64,000 nucleotides of DNA from Stichopus chloronotus (lineage: Eukaryota; Echinodermata; Holothuroidea; Aspidochirotida; Stichopodidae), in NCBI GenBank assembly GCA_021234535.1, contig CM037840.1, positions 15,331,415 through 15,395,414 of the forward strand. Direction: 5' to 3'. This document shows positions 13,618 to 27,500 of the stretch, one piece after another. Under the pieces are notes generated by a model, which saw only the letters and a list, made by a program, of their open reading frames with translations, did not search any database and was not told where the DNA came from. Position 1 is the first letter of the stretch. Every line of letters starts with the position of its first letter. A program made the translations under genes and the position numbers.

Positions 13618-13769
13618 CTTGATAACCGTCTGCAAACGTCACTAAATTATTTTTTTGCAAGTAGCAGTCATCATGTGTGTAAATACCACTTTGCTGCAAT
13701 GTAAACAATTACGCTGGTGAGACCCAAAAAGTAGCCGTCAAATAGTGACGTTTGCAGAAAGTGATCAAG
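13618..13769. mobile_element. MITE-like element with 27-bp terminal inverted repeats
   Basis: The arm at 13618-13644 (CTTGATAACCGTCTGC...) and the arm at 13743-13769 are inverted copies matching at 24 of 27 positions, around a 98-bp AT-rich core. There is no coding capacity. Size and structure fit a small non-autonomous DNA transposon. No clear target-site duplication was found by eye. Confidence 0.5.
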
Positions 13770-15507
13770 CAGGGACCGAATTCACATGGATTATCAGACG
13801 ACACATATCCTTCGAAAATCACCCCACCTGTCTTTATTTAAGCTGTTTATAGGACAATAGTACAGGTCTTTTCACCTACAGGCCTTTGCACACAAGTCAT
13901 GGACAAAATGTAAAGCAGGAATACCCGTGATGGATACGATTGTAAGTGATAAGACGACATTTCAATACACCCGACGATAACACCGTATAGGGTGCAACAT
14001 AACTCAAATGTATAGGATCTATACATAGGAAATTTCCTTTTCAACAAGATCAATACTACTCGTGCCCATGCTTCTTATGATTACTTTTTAGCCTTTAAAC
14101 AAATTTGCTCTAAATAAATTCTCTCATGCACTTGATCAAACTGTTGAGCTGTAATATAACCTCTGCATATGGAATGATTCGCTTTAATTAGCAAACACAA
14201 AGAATAAAGCCGTCAATGCCCATTATATAACAATTACAATTTAAAAATGACAGTGTAGCTGCGTGAGTGTACGTGTGTGTGTTGCTTGCTTAAACAACTG
14301 CAGTGCAGATAGAACAAGCTTGAGTTATGATCCATAGTGGTCTCAATTCACTCAGAAGCTTGAAAGCAACTGAACTTGTTCTTGAAGTAGGCCTAGTGAT
14401 ACGCTGTTCTTCATGTGTTTCATTAGATTTGGCAGTAGAAATGTTGCCAAACTTGTCATGCATAATGTTACGGTCTTTTGTATTAGACGGAGATATGTCG
14501 ATAACTTTTGGGGTAATACATAGGTCATGTACAACGACAGAAGTTATCAGTGTAAGTTACATGTTATTTAATGGAAAATAAATGTTTGATTAGACTTTTC
14601 TTGGAAATGACATAAGTAACACAGAGACAACATAACGAGGATTTATTTCACTTTATCAATCTGTGTATGATCTGTACATATGGCACAGAATATTAATTTT
14701 TCTGGTATTCGAATAATGTTTGGTCTCGACGCAGTAGGATAAACAAGTTTTTTGAAGTGGTTTCACATTGGAGAAAGCCTTAAAAAACAACCACCCATAC
14801 AAACGTGTAACGGCAAAATTATCAATGATAAAAAGTGTATATTTTCCAATGTAAGTCCTCGTTCTTAAAAGAAATCGTGATCTATCAAAACCGAACAATC
14901 GATGCTTACATGAACATAAAAGTATACGCCAAGGTCTAACAAATCCGTCGTTATACAAAAACAAAACCTTCAGTGATGTAAGCTAATACTATAGTCTAAA
15001 CAAGATACCTAATAAGCTTTCTGAAATCTATAGTCTGTGACACCGGTACCGTTACAATAATATCCGCTCTTTGTCATTGGGTTGTGTCTAGTATCAATGA
15101 CAGAAATTGCCATGCCATTAGACATGGAATTACTCAGACTCCATTTGCTTTTCCTTTTATTTTTTAGCTGATCAAAATTTAGTTTTGTGCTAGGAAAATA
15201 TCTATGTATGGCTACGTCTATTTGTCTATAAGCAATTATATTTCCTGCAGTGACGCACGAAGTAATCCAACCATATCATTGCTATTCAGAAAAAATAGAT
15301 TGATTTAGTGGGTTCTTATAACAAATACTGATTGATCATTTCAAAGCCAAAGTTACCACAAAAGCCTTTCACAAAAAATAACAAAATTTAGGCTATAAAT
15401 ATTTTATAGCAGCGTTATTCACACCCCCTCAAAGGAGATATTATAGTGTAGCATATTAACCAAAAAGTAAGTAATGTGTACACCTCTACGTGGTTTACAA
15501 CCCTCCG

Positions 15508-15625
15508 ATGTCGAAAAAGACAGAGATCCGCTTGCGTGATTTGCCGTCAAAGCCTGTCGCAAATTTCACCAAGATGTTGGGTTTGTTGCCACAACTCGTG
15601 TGTTTCATCATAGCATCGCTTTCAG
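15508..15625 (+). CDS. Candidate first coding exon with signal peptide (possibly gene B)
   Basis: ATG at 15508 opens 39 codons plus one base, ending at a strong donor (TCAG/GTAAGT). The second half, starting at an internal Met, is a textbook signal peptide: MLGLLPQLVCFIIASLS. The exon ends in phase 1, the phase in which the first Calx-beta exon at 42725 begins, so it could be the start of gene B with a 27 kb first intron. It cannot join the exon at 18089 directly, since that exon starts in phase 0. Alternatives are a short secreted-protein gene or a relic. No promoter motif is convincing. Confidence 0.45.
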
Positions 15626-18088
15626 GTAAGTATCACATACCGTGCTGTTTATATCCTCATCGCAATTTAAACATATAAAATATGGAAGACTGTAACTCTG
15701 AACTTCAAAGGTAACTACTTCCATGGACGACACTAAGGACCCCCAGTCAGAGCCTTTTCCCCCTGTTTCCCCCCCCCCCCCACTCAGCTCCTGAAGTATA
15801 GTGTCCTTTGAGGATTTTTTCAAGGCAAAATAATTCACAAATAATTTTCCTCCCCGTTTGAATCATTCTCAAACTTTTCAAAGTCAGTCTGAGAGCTCTC
15901 TGTAAAACTATGCAAGTCACAAACTTTAACTTCCTTTTACTGAACCTTATGTTCCACCTGGTATGCTCAATATATAACGGAAGTGTAACAGATACATATC
16001 TATATATCTATTCCCTGTTAATAGACTGTACATATTGCATTCACCTTTAGTTTTAAGAAAAGTGTAAAAAGTGTCGATCAACAGATTGCTAATAAGTAGC
16101 TTTTAAACATATTGTCGCTTTCCAGCTTTTCATGTTGTCAGCTAAGAAGAGTAATAGCCAAATCCGCCTAGCTTGCATTAAAATCAATTTTTTTTTTTTG
16201 ATGATGCATTATGGACCAACATACACCTATCCTGAGACTAAATTTTTTACCAAGAGACTTGCTAAAACCTCAACCCCCACCGGGGCTTCGCCCCTGGACC
16301 CAACGTGGTAAATTTTTTGTCCCCCAACATTTTCTTTTGCCCTCCATTTGACCCCCCCCCCCTTTTAAAATCCTAGTGCAGCCACTGACTACTTCACTCT
16401 GTATATGAAACGATTGCATAATTTAGGACACAATAAAAAATGTTTTCTACACAAATTATCTGATTTCTCATTATTCTTCAAAGGCTACAGAAGGCTTATA
16501 TTTAGCAAGACTATCAAAAGAATACTGAACAGCTTAGTAGGGAAAATCATGTTTCGAACTATTTGTTATTTGGTCAACATTTAAAATACCTTAATTAGCA
16601 ATGCAGTGCTAGTTTGAGAGATTGCTTTTAGAGTAGTTACACTTGTGTCTCTACCTGTAAATTTTATGCTTTTACGATGTGTAATTAACTACAAATTTAA
16701 GTGAAAGCATTTATCAAAAGCCTAGCCTAGATTGTTGAATTCCTGTCACATATGTCACCAGCCTGTCATTGTGAGTACGTTTCTGTGAAACGGTATTTAC
16801 GAAATCTGTTATTTCGTCTGTTTCTATTGGTACATAAAAGAAATCAACTGGGAAATTGAAATATATTCTTAAGATTATACTATTTTAAAAGTAAGAACCG
16901 TAATTGAAGAGCAAATGAATGAATTTCTGCTGTAACTTGGACTTGAACTCATTGTGGGTAACCTACATTCTAAATATCAGAACTGTCCCAACTTTTTTCT
17001 AGAGATATCGTGCTTCCCAAGTAGACGTCACAAACATTCACATACGAACACACACGGCCGCCTGATTACAAACGTTATCATCAAAACTAAAAACGTCACT
17101 CCAAAGGAACGCTACTGCAACATCATTCAGTTTACCCTGAAGTTATGAAAGGACTTGTATATTGCAAGTTTTTGTTTCTCCCGTTTTCCTAGTGCAGACC
17201 TGAGCCATTACATATTACTGAATCAGGATCTTTACGATATTGCTTGTGCTGTGGCAGAAGAGACAAAATTGGGGAAATAGCCTACCAATATCATCAAACC
17301 TCTGCACCGATTTGCGACACTGTCTTTCTGAATTGTTTAGATAAGGTCTGAAAATGAATGTTTCACCAAGCAAAATCAATAAAAATGAAAATCATTACTC
17401 AACAAAAGGAATTTATGGAGATGTATTCAATTTAAATCTGACATCGAATAAAACAACATTTGCACCTAGTCCACCCTACATGAAAAGTACAGGATAAGAC
17501 CAGACTAGGGTCCCCCCATGTCACCCTCACTTTCAATATGAAGCCAACACCCATGTGGCCTTTGCATGCCAGTCCACACTAATCCAATTTATTGATGGTA
17601 GAAACTTGAATGAATGAATGAATTAATGAATTAATTAATTAATTAATTAATGGAATAAATATGTGACTAATTAAGGGGGATCAAGAGAGGCTATTAATTT
17701 GACAGACTACCCTCAGCGAAATGAGTGCGTTTATATGTCGCGTGAAACGTAATTGCATGTAATTTTGGAACGGAATCAAGACGGAGGATAACTCGCGTTT
17801 ATCAGAAAAGTCGCTTATTTCACCAACTCTTTTAGTTCCTATTTACAGATAGTACAAGTTGAACTGATCCTTTCAGCTCCTTGTACAGAAGAATTAATTT
17901 TATAAATAAAAATTAAAATAAAGTATATTTAGAATTGCATAACTGAACTTACATGTTAACAATCTACACCCTGCAGATAAATGCCAACCATCCAGTTTGT
18001 CAAATAACTAAGACAACGTTATTTATCTGGAAAGAAAATGTTGACAACCAGTTCAAGTCTCATGTGGACTATACCTTATCCTACATAG
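15626..18088. other. Non-coding region with simple repeats
   Basis: No supported gene. It contains a poly-C run at about 15768-15781, an interspersed-repeat-like stretch at about 16195-16390 with a GGGGCTTCGCCCC hairpin and another poly-C run, and a microsatellite at 17606-17650. Confidence 0.5.
17606..17650 (+). repeat. (TGAA/TTAA)n microsatellite
   Basis: TGAA units grade into TTAA units over about 45 bp. Confidence 0.85.
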
Positions 18089-18305
18089 ATTTCAGGGGAA
18101 TTTGCTCCGGAAGGTGATTTCATCGGCGTATGCATCCCACAGCCGTTTGAGATATCTTCCATTCGAGTACAAGTTAACACTGAGACATTTGAACAACAGT
18201 CCACAGTTGAGTCTTTCCAGGATCGCTTTCGGGACTTCATTCAAAGCAGACTTGATCTGCCAAAAGGTGTCACACCACCGAGACTGTCTGCTGTAGTTTT
18301 AAGAG
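18089..18305 (+). CDS. Isolated exon paralogous to the gene B SEA2 exon
   Basis: A 217-bp open exon, phase 0 in and phase 1 out, preceded by CTACATAG and followed by a good donor (AGAG/GTGAGT). Length and phases equal those of the gene B exon at 58013-58229. The encoded 73 residues match it at about 46 positions (63%), including EGDFI.VCIPQPF.ISS and QQSTV.SFQ. It encodes the second half of a SEA-like domain. I could find neither the partner SEA exon upstream nor an EGF exon downstream within several kb. It may be a lone survivor of an older receptor copy, an exon of an undetected gene, or an alternative exon. It has no stop codon and no frameshift. Confidence 0.7.
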
Positions 18306-21300
18306 GTGAGTCAAAAGTCAGCCTATTAGCGATTGGTAGATAAACGATCTTATTTTTACATAATGACATCTCGACTTTAGTATATTCGACTTTAAAAGGT
18401 TGAAGAAATATATTCCATACATTACGAGTGATGGTTTACACTCGGTGGCTGTTTAGTAGATTGAAAAATAACAGATAATTCGTATTGCTGATATGTGGAT
18501 AATAATTGCACAAGTTATTTGTCAATAAGATGTATTGAGGGTTTTGGAGTCTTTCACTGACTGTCACTCTGACTACCTCCTCGGTAAAAGGGAAGTAAAA
18601 GTTTACTATTTGCAATTGTGATTGAGTGTTCTTTTTTATCTGTTTAACAGACAGACCTCTTATTGGACAGACCTCTTATTGGAAGAAATATAAACAACCC
18701 ACAATTTACCTCGTTTCTTTACAACTGCATGACCGACAGTGACTTCTTAGATTCAGTTTGATTTTAGATCTTCAAGATATTACCTCAAAAGGATCAGTCC
18801 AAGTTAAATTGTTTGTATTTAATGTAAAATTTTAAAGAAAGCCGAGCCACTATCAATTTGTCATAATTAGGTTCGACAGTACCTCAGATGTAACTATCAC
18901 AGGTGTAAGAGTATTAGATTATGTGCACGGAATTGTGAGCTGGTTCTTAACAGATACTGTACCGCGCCAGTGGTGGTTTGCGCCAGATTGATTCGTAGTA
19001 AAATGCAGAATCTTCAGCATGTAAGACAAAACGAAACATGTACTGTATATATACTGACATATGAAAATGACTTTGCATCAATTCTGATAATATGTGCTGT
19101 AAATATCGGCAAGTATCTTTATCGATTTTTCACTAACAATTTTTCTTTCTTTTTCTTTCTGCTGCAAGTTTGAATCGACTTTGATGTGGATATGGATTTC
19201 AGAATTACGATGAACGTTGTTATGTATTAGTTATAGATACATCAGGTAATCATTAGCGCGCTTCATGTGCATAGCTGTCATATGTCAAAGAAATTAGTCA
19301 TGTAAAGTGCAATTCGATGTCCGTATGTTAATAAAATAGTAATATCTTTCCCCACAGTGGTTCGCGGCTGTCCCTTCGTTCCAAAGACGTTCAAACATGT
19401 GAAATTGTGAAATTGCACAGCAACATAGGAAAATTAAGAACTTACATACGTCGGCTGAGCTTCTGGAGAAACCAATAACAGTTGACCATGCTACCTGCTA
19501 CTTGTCCGTAGTTGTTTCTCTTAGGATTGAAAAGTGTCCTGAGTTGTATTAAATTGTGTGTAATTTGCAATCTTCTCGTCTTATGATGCTGTGATAAATT
19601 CATTGAACCTCTTACTATTCTCCTCGTTCATATGTGGGCCTATATAATATGTAGTATTGTGCTTCTATTCAAGTGAATTAACACTGCAAAGGAGTTTTTC
19701 TATGAGTCGGGTCACTGCGTTTCTATTACAGTTTTTCTCTACTGACTACAATGTTACCTTTTCTTTATTTTAAGTCTTGAACCAGACTTCCTCATTCTTG
19801 CTCAAATCTCTTCCTTGCTGAGATCTTCTGCCAGTCTTATGTGTAATGAGATGTGTATTAGAACCGGTACTCATTAAATATGGTTAAAGAGCAAATTGTA
19901 CCAATGAAAGTGAGCCAAATCTTGCCGCTGTTTGAAATGCCTAACTTCACCCAAACTTGGGCGGGTTAGTGCATGTGTAACAACCACTGGATTAGCTTCT
20001 GTAGAGGATCATCGTTTACTTGACGTTTAAGTAATTCATCATGATGCACGTGTAAGTGACCGCAGTTCATATTCAACCTTTTCTTCTGAGAGTGAGTAAA
20101 AACCCTGGAGAAGCCAAGCACACAGCTTGAGAGGGACTCAATCATTGAATTAGACGACTGCATACGATTTTTACTCTTGGATTTTTACTTGTTGAAACCT
20201 GCATATCTTGGCTTAATCTCCCAGCAAGAATTCCACCATTTTTTTTTTTTTTTTTTGCAGTTAACAAACTGCAGTTAACTAAATGTACCACATTTATGAC
20301 TGTAACCTAGTGTCTACTACTTGCTGCGATGATACGCCTTTCATTAGACGTAGCCAGTTCACTCTTGCTAGTACTCTCGATAATGATACATATACGGTGA
20401 AAAAAAAAAGGCGAAATACGATAATTGCAGTGGGTGGTGGTTCGTCTTTAAAGTTCCCATTCGACAGACTGACCTAGTTTTCTTTGACTGATTGTTTATG
20501 TTTGTAAATTATTTCAGTCTGATTGATCACCCACTGATCTCAAAGCAACTTCCACTATCCTCTAATACAATAAACAACAAATGGTAAATTGTAAACTATA
20601 TATATTACAATTTTATTTCATTACCATCTCGAAGGAATCTGACCTCATGAAATATTTCTTATCAAAATAATTTAAATCGGGTAACCTTTATATGGAAATT
20701 GCCCAAAAGAGGAACAAGAAATCTACAACGATGTGCAGCTGAGGGGTTTCTCGATGTTACATTAGCATAACGATGATATGGTCTTGCGTTTTACTTTTAT
20801 TTGGCGGGAATTACAATTGCAAATATTATCATGATAAATCCTTTTCAATATTAAGTACATTAATGCAGACCAAGCCAAACGTCATTGAACATACAAAAAT
20901 GGTTTTCGGCCTTTCTGTACATTTCTTTACGTTGTCTGTTAAGATTCACTGAACGAGCACGTGTTCCGAGCTGCTGGAAAAAAGACATCATGATAGCTTT
21001 GCATTTCGTTTTGATTACAGGCGTCCATCAAGTTTGCTAGAAATAATCATCATTATACCTGCTTTACAATAATCAACAAACACCTAAACCGGTTAGTTGA
21101 ATATGATGAAACAAAAGTAAAAGTATTGATAAATAACAGTCTCATATTCTGGTAGAGTCTCATAAAAATGATCGACGTGCAGAAACCATATTGCAATTGG
21201 TCAACTCCTTACTCCGGTAGACCAGGCAATTATTATGGAAGTCACACACTTAAACGTATATTTGCCTAAGAAAAACGTCTACTTCTGTTGTAAACCTTTG

Positions 21301-21501
21301 CATTACAGCGTAGTAAAGGCGAAATTTTTGAAATGGAAAGAGAATTGTTTTTAAAACATAACGAACGTGTTGCAAGAAAAAAAAACGCGTTCCCACGGTG
21401 AAAAAGATAAAATATTTTACTTTGTAGTCATGTGGCAACATTCAATTTTAAAATTCTATCATATCATTTCTGATTAACATTGTTGTTGCTCTTGAAAGCA
21501 A
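18306..21501. other. Non-coding region between lone exon and P450 gene
   Basis: No supported exon. A possible acceptor at 19360 opens only a 17-codon tail and was not accepted. Poly-T is present at about 20239-20256. An AATAAA on the minus strand (20796-20801) is a candidate distal poly(A) signal for the P450 gene. Confidence 0.5.
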
Positions 21502-24500
21502 CTAATCTCGCTTCTGTATTATCACCGGGAAGGGAAGTGGTGACCTTGTTCCACCAGATTTGCCTACATGAATATCAGGCATTTTAGCACCTTCAGGAAT
21601 CTTGAAATTGAACTTTTGTAGGAGGTTTCCCAGAATCAAAAGTAATTCCATTCTAGCCAGCAATTCCCCGGGACAGGTTCTGTATCCTATGGATGTGAAA
21701 CAGGGGAAACGCAGGCTATTGAAGGATGAAAAATACTGAAAACCACAAAGAACACTTTCATCTGATCAGTTTGATGGAAAATTACCAAAATGCATTTCAT
21801 TAACATGAATGCTCTAACGGGTCACCTGGCTCAACTGCACCTAAAGCATATCCTGTAGTTAGTAATTTTTCCGACAACTTAGACTATATGAGAACGATAA
21901 TATGACAAGTTAGTCCTCAATTTGCATTTGTAATAAGACTTTCCACTGTCACTTAAATCAAATCAATGTTATGTGGTTGAAAAGATCTTGTAATCCTAAA
22001 GATGGCTGACTTCTAAAATATGCGACAAGTGGATACTTTAACTGCAGTTAGTTTTGTCGAAAAGGAAGTTATAAACATCATTGAATATTCTGGTCCAACC
22101 GACAAACGGTCCAAAGTATCCACGTATTTACCAATTGGCGCTGCTTGTTTTGAAATTTACAAAGTACAAAACGTCTACAATTGATAACTGTGCACAAATG
22201 AGAACCCTACCACCACTGAAAATTCAGTCAATGACAATTCAAAATGTAACTTATTTAATAGTAACTTCCTATGCAGCGCGTCTGCATATGGAGATGCATC
22301 TAGATTAGACTTAACGATAAAAAAAACTGCTCTTTTTTTCAATAATGAGAATTATGAAAGCTTACCTGTACCAAATGGGAAAATATCGGGATCTTTTTTA
22401 TAAATTCCGTCTTCTATAAATCGACTTGGATTAAATTCTCCACTATTTGGGTAGCGCTTTTCGTCAAAGAATATTCCCGCGTAGTTTGCCATAAACATAG
22501 TTCCTTTCGGAACGTCGTATCCAAACATTTCAAGATTCTTGCGAGCAACGTGGGCAGCACCAAACGGTGCGACGTTTGCTAATCGCAGTGACTCCGATAT
22601 GGTAGCTCGGAGATACTGGAGCTTATCTCTATCAGCAAAGGTCACTTTACGATCTTGACCAATGATGACATCAATTTCCTCTTGGCACTCTCGTTGGCAT
22701 TCTGGAAATGTAACTAAGAACAGAATGGCGTAAGCGAGACTGGAAGATACCGTGTCGACCCCGGCCACAAACATATCAAGGCAACATGCCATTAAATTTT
22801 CCTGATTAAATACTGCATCACTCTCGTTCTTTGCGTCTTGCATTTTCCGTAGAAAGGCACCGACAAAATCGGTTTGCTCACAGTCTTCGATAAATTTCTG
22901 GTGATCATTAATTGAAGCAACACAAAATCTTTTGAACTTTGCCATGCAATCACGTAGCTGGGCTCCTTTACCAAAAGGGAGAGATAATGTTAGTGAAACG
23001 GCGCCACTCGGATCAGTCAACCTCAAATAGGTTTCAATGATGAGGATCATTTCTTTGAAATCATCCTCTCTATATTCAAACTGCTTACCAACAGTGATAC
23101 CAGAAACAATGTTCACGATGCCTTTTTGGATGCGAAACTGAAGATCGTTCACTTGGTCGCCGTTGGCAGCTTTCAGAAGATCACAAGATAGGCGGTCAAC
23201 CTCGGCGCTTATACATTCTTCAAATCGTGCACGACCAACTCCCAAACGACGGAAAAGTTCAGTTGTAAATTTCCGTACCCTACTCCATTGTTCCCCCTCT
23301 GAAAGAATTATACCTGGGAACATACAAACATAAAACACAAAATGTGATAGGTCCATTTCTATCCTGTTAAGACTTATTTATGTTGACGAGAGAAATCATT
23401 TACGTATGCAAAATAGTAGACATTGCAAACTCTCATTGAATTCCCCTCCTTTAATACATTCCTCACAATATGAGCTGCAGCCTACTTATGCTCAATCGAG
23501 GATATTTACTCATCGCTTTTCCCTGTGATCGTCGTCCGCCCGAAAGACTTTGGACACTCGATATAATTATGTACAAATGAATAGTCACGTTTTACGTTAG
23601 GGTAAATACATATTAACATACTAGTTTAGATTTTGTTTAAGGTCACCTGCTGGTTGAAAATTTTTCAAAAGAAAAAAGCCTGTTATCGTTAGGAAGTAAA
23701 AGCTGTTGAATGAGTTTTTCAGAAAAAATATCATTCTAGATATAGAATAAATATTCTAGATAAGAGCAATACAAATTAGTACTAGATTTGAACATATTTG
23801 TGTTTTTTCTCATTAAAGGAAAAATTGCAGACATGAGAGCCCTATTTCGAAACTGATCACATGAAGCCCAGATCACCCTGGAGGTGCCGTTTCCGACCAT
23901 GTGGGGTGTTTGTAAAGTGAAAAATGTTCATGTACGCTCCGCGTCAACCAATGATGAAGCTCCATTTAGATAGCACTGTCACACATGCCCTCAGGTCAGG
24001 TCCCCACCCCTCCTGAAAACCCAGGATAGGCGCTTCATATGTGACATCGATGACGTATATGCAAAATATGCCCCCAATCCTTAGATCCTGCCGGTGCTTT
24101 TGTAATTTCTGTTTACATTCTACTCACATTTAACTTGCTACGGTAATTTCTGTTTACATTATATTCACATTCACCTTCTGCCTAACGGACGAAAGTATTT
24201 CTTTTTAACCGTACCATTTTGAGTGATTGATTTTTTTACATGAATTAATCAATTGCAGACATGATATCCCCTTTTCAAGGCAGTGTATATGGAGCATACG
24301 ACGGTCGGGAAATGCTATTTCAGGTCATCCCGGAGGTTTGAAAAGCCCCGACTTTTTTGTACGCTCCACGGCAACCGATAGATAGTCTTGTCACACATGC
24401 CCTCAGGCCAGCCTCCGTCCCCCGGTTAAAACTCCTGGACACGGCCCCTGATCTGTCTTTTTATAGACTTTGCCTTCAATTACTAGACCCCTGGCAGCCC

Positions 24501-27500
24501 CAACTGTGAATAATCAAATTTATCAATTGTCGTAACATGTGGAATGTCTGACCAGTTTTGCCCTTCCAGTATTATACGAAGACACAAAATCCTTCGAAGA
24601 TACAGAAGCCTTCATCCAAATGCTTACAATTCTGCAAATACCTTGTAGCTTCCTGGCTTTTTCTTCAGATCGCGTTAATGAACGCTACCTCAGACCCCAG
24701 GAGAAAACCTATTGGACCTACATGTCCAGTATGCCCAAAGCCAACAAAAAATGCAGTAAGTGAACGCCTGCTATGGCAGTTTTAATCATTCAAAACTGTC
24801 AGTTAGTTAACACAAGTCCTGCCCCCCCCTCCCTTCCCACATCTAATGTTGGATTGACGCCCCTGGGTTATTGTAATGAGAGGCTTCCAATGAGAACTCG
24901 CTTGAAGTCAAACAAAGCTTACTTTGTTGGACACAGTTCTTGAAATCTCTATTCCTTTTTGTGAAGGCTTATAAAATCAGGTATTTCTACAGCATAGTTA
25001 AGCTCAGTGTTGAAAAGTCCTCTGACGTAGCATGCAAGAGATCCATACAGCTGATGTTTACAGTGTTTATTACTTCTTATTTTATCATCATAAATATCTG
25101 ATCTCAGCATCAGACACGTGACACATTCCTGAATATACCTTTGAGATTATCCGTCGAAAATAATCTACTAGTTTAACATGATGGTGAAGCGTTCACATTC
25201 AGAATTCAGATATAATGTTTTTTCTTTCCCATACGTTATACTTCACTTGCTCTGGATGAATAAAAGAGGATGATTTCGACGTTCTAGAAGCAATCTTCTC
25301 AGCTTAAATACAGGTGACTATTTCGTTGAGTTTCATTGTAGGGTATTGGAGCTAACATCCACTTCGTGTTCTTAACCCTACTATTTCACCGTAGGTGCTT
25401 ACTACATAACTTGCCTGCCACGATCTCGAAAGGCACTTTGAATGGACTTACAGTGAACAATTAAATGCTCTCTTCAGACTCCCTAAATAGCTCTAAAAAT
25501 AGTGATCACCAGATCAGTCGATTGTGTCTACAGTGAGTACAGCGTACAGGTGAGTTGGAAACGTTATTTCGATCAGGATTTGTTTACTTTTGCACTACAC
25601 ATTTGATTCAGCAATCACAGGAAAAATTTGACCCAGTTATACCCAACAGGCTTACTTCAGTTCAGACATTCTGCTGATTTAACTATTTTGTTACCATGTA
25701 GGTTCTATAGATGAGGATTATATAAACTAGAATGAGCGACACTTTTGTAACAACGCGCAAACCTAGCCCCTAGCTGTGATCCCATGAGGATGCCTTTGGT
25801 TAGTGTAGACTTCATGCAAATTGTTTTACTTGAAGAAGGAACTAGTTTAGTTGTCAACAAATATCACCACACCCTGGTGAACAGTTCAAACAGCAGAGTC
25901 GTAAGTTCAGACAATTTCGAAAACTTCAATATTTTCAGCGGTTCGTTCGTCCATCCAAGATACACATTGTGTTTCGTCCGTCCGTCCAGCTTTGAGTGAG
26001 AATTTAGGTTAAACTGTACAGCGGTTAAAATCTTTATTGTGCGGTTTCATGTCACGTTCAGAATTTTGAGATGTTAAATATCACGGAGGTTTACCTTCAT
26101 TGTAAGCCACTGAGAATTTCACTTTAGAGGGAAATAGGACGTTAAGGATATTCCAACATGGTATACAATGAAAATAGCTTTAATCAGTTTACACCATTCA
26201 AAATCATCAACAAACATCTGCAACAGCGTTGCCTCCTCAAAACATCATGCACGTGATGAGTAACGGAAGATGCATTTCCAGTGGTACTAACTAGGATAGG
26301 GAAGTTACCGGACAGCGACAACGAAATACTGTACTGGCTGTAAAACGTCTATTGATTGTGTTTAGTTATCAGTTCAACCATAGCATATGAATCCCACTCA
26401 GATTTATTCACTGTTCTGTACAGTTGCAGGGAAGTACAAAAACAGGGTGTGTAAAGGTTGTCCATTGTTAGTAGACAATCACTGTGCTATAGTATTCTCT
26501 TTTTTTCCTGAGGTCGAAGGCCATTGCCATAAGTGATACCAGGCATTAGTAACATTTCAGTTTATTGATTGCTGAACATCAGATGAGATGCAGATAGGAT
26601 AGAGGTCTACTCTCTCATGCAGACTCACTCCTTCCATACAGACTATACATCATTCCGACACAGCTGTTATTCACTCTATTGCATAAGAAAAAAAGAGAAA
26701 TTAGTTGCCTCCCAGTAACCCATAGGCCTAGGCCTATATGTTACCTGGTCGCAGTGATTGATTACCCCTCGGCTGGCACTAAACTGAATTTTGTAAATTA
26801 AATCTCGAGCTTATGAAAATGGACGTCAGCCCCCAACCCACAGTGAAATTTTTGTGGCTCGAATTTTTCTTGTGCATTACCTGGTTACTCCAGCACTGCC
26901 TTGTGCACTTAGCGAATTCTTTTAGTTTTTTTCGCACCAAAGAACACAATAAAGATGCTGTAGCACATAGTCTTTGTCTTCTTATTCAGTTAGGTAACTA
27001 GCTACGGAAGTGTCCATGCTGCATCGAATAGACGTATCTCCTCAAACTTATAACCCAAGACCAGTACTTCCCGATTTCGGGAGAAAAGGTGTTTTGAATA
27101 CCGCTGGTATATAATGCACTATGAAAGCACTATGTAGTTTAATCCAATGTAAAAATATCATGCCTCAACATTATTTCTCACTTCGTCCTAACTGTGAGCA
27201 GGAAAGTAGCCTACTCATGGTATTCAGGCAGAGCCTATGTCATTAGCCAAAGGCTTAAGGAATTGAAAGGATAAGTTCACACAGCTTTGTGTGTTCAATT
27301 AACCTGGTTCAGGGACAAGGTCATGGACAGTAAGTGGTTGCGATGTTCTTGACCACTTTTTCTAATTACATGTGAGAAGCCGCACCGACCATTAGTCATC
27401 AAACTATACAGCCGGAGATCTGACCTCAGAAAAAAACCGTTATTGCGAAATTATTACACAGGAAAATTTAACCCGGAAGTAGTTTGACTACATACTTCCG

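Larger units (their letters stand above)
10749..15507. other. Gene A 3' UTR and intergenic region
   Basis: After the stop codon the first 0.65 kb is probably 3' UTR. The rest shows no ORF with recognisable similarity or splice-supported exon on either strand. It holds a short inverted-repeat element at 13618-13769 and a few small local repeats (near 12637-12680). Confidence 0.55.

Noticed and set aside
18102..18296. Open frame in a second reading frame over the lone exon
   Set aside because: Shadow of the true frame, which is defined by similarity to 58013-58229.
19361..19410. Possible terminal exon after the lone exon at 18089-18305 (phase fits, 17 codons to a stop)
   Set aside because: No similarity to the EGF exon that follows in gene B and too short to distinguish from chance.
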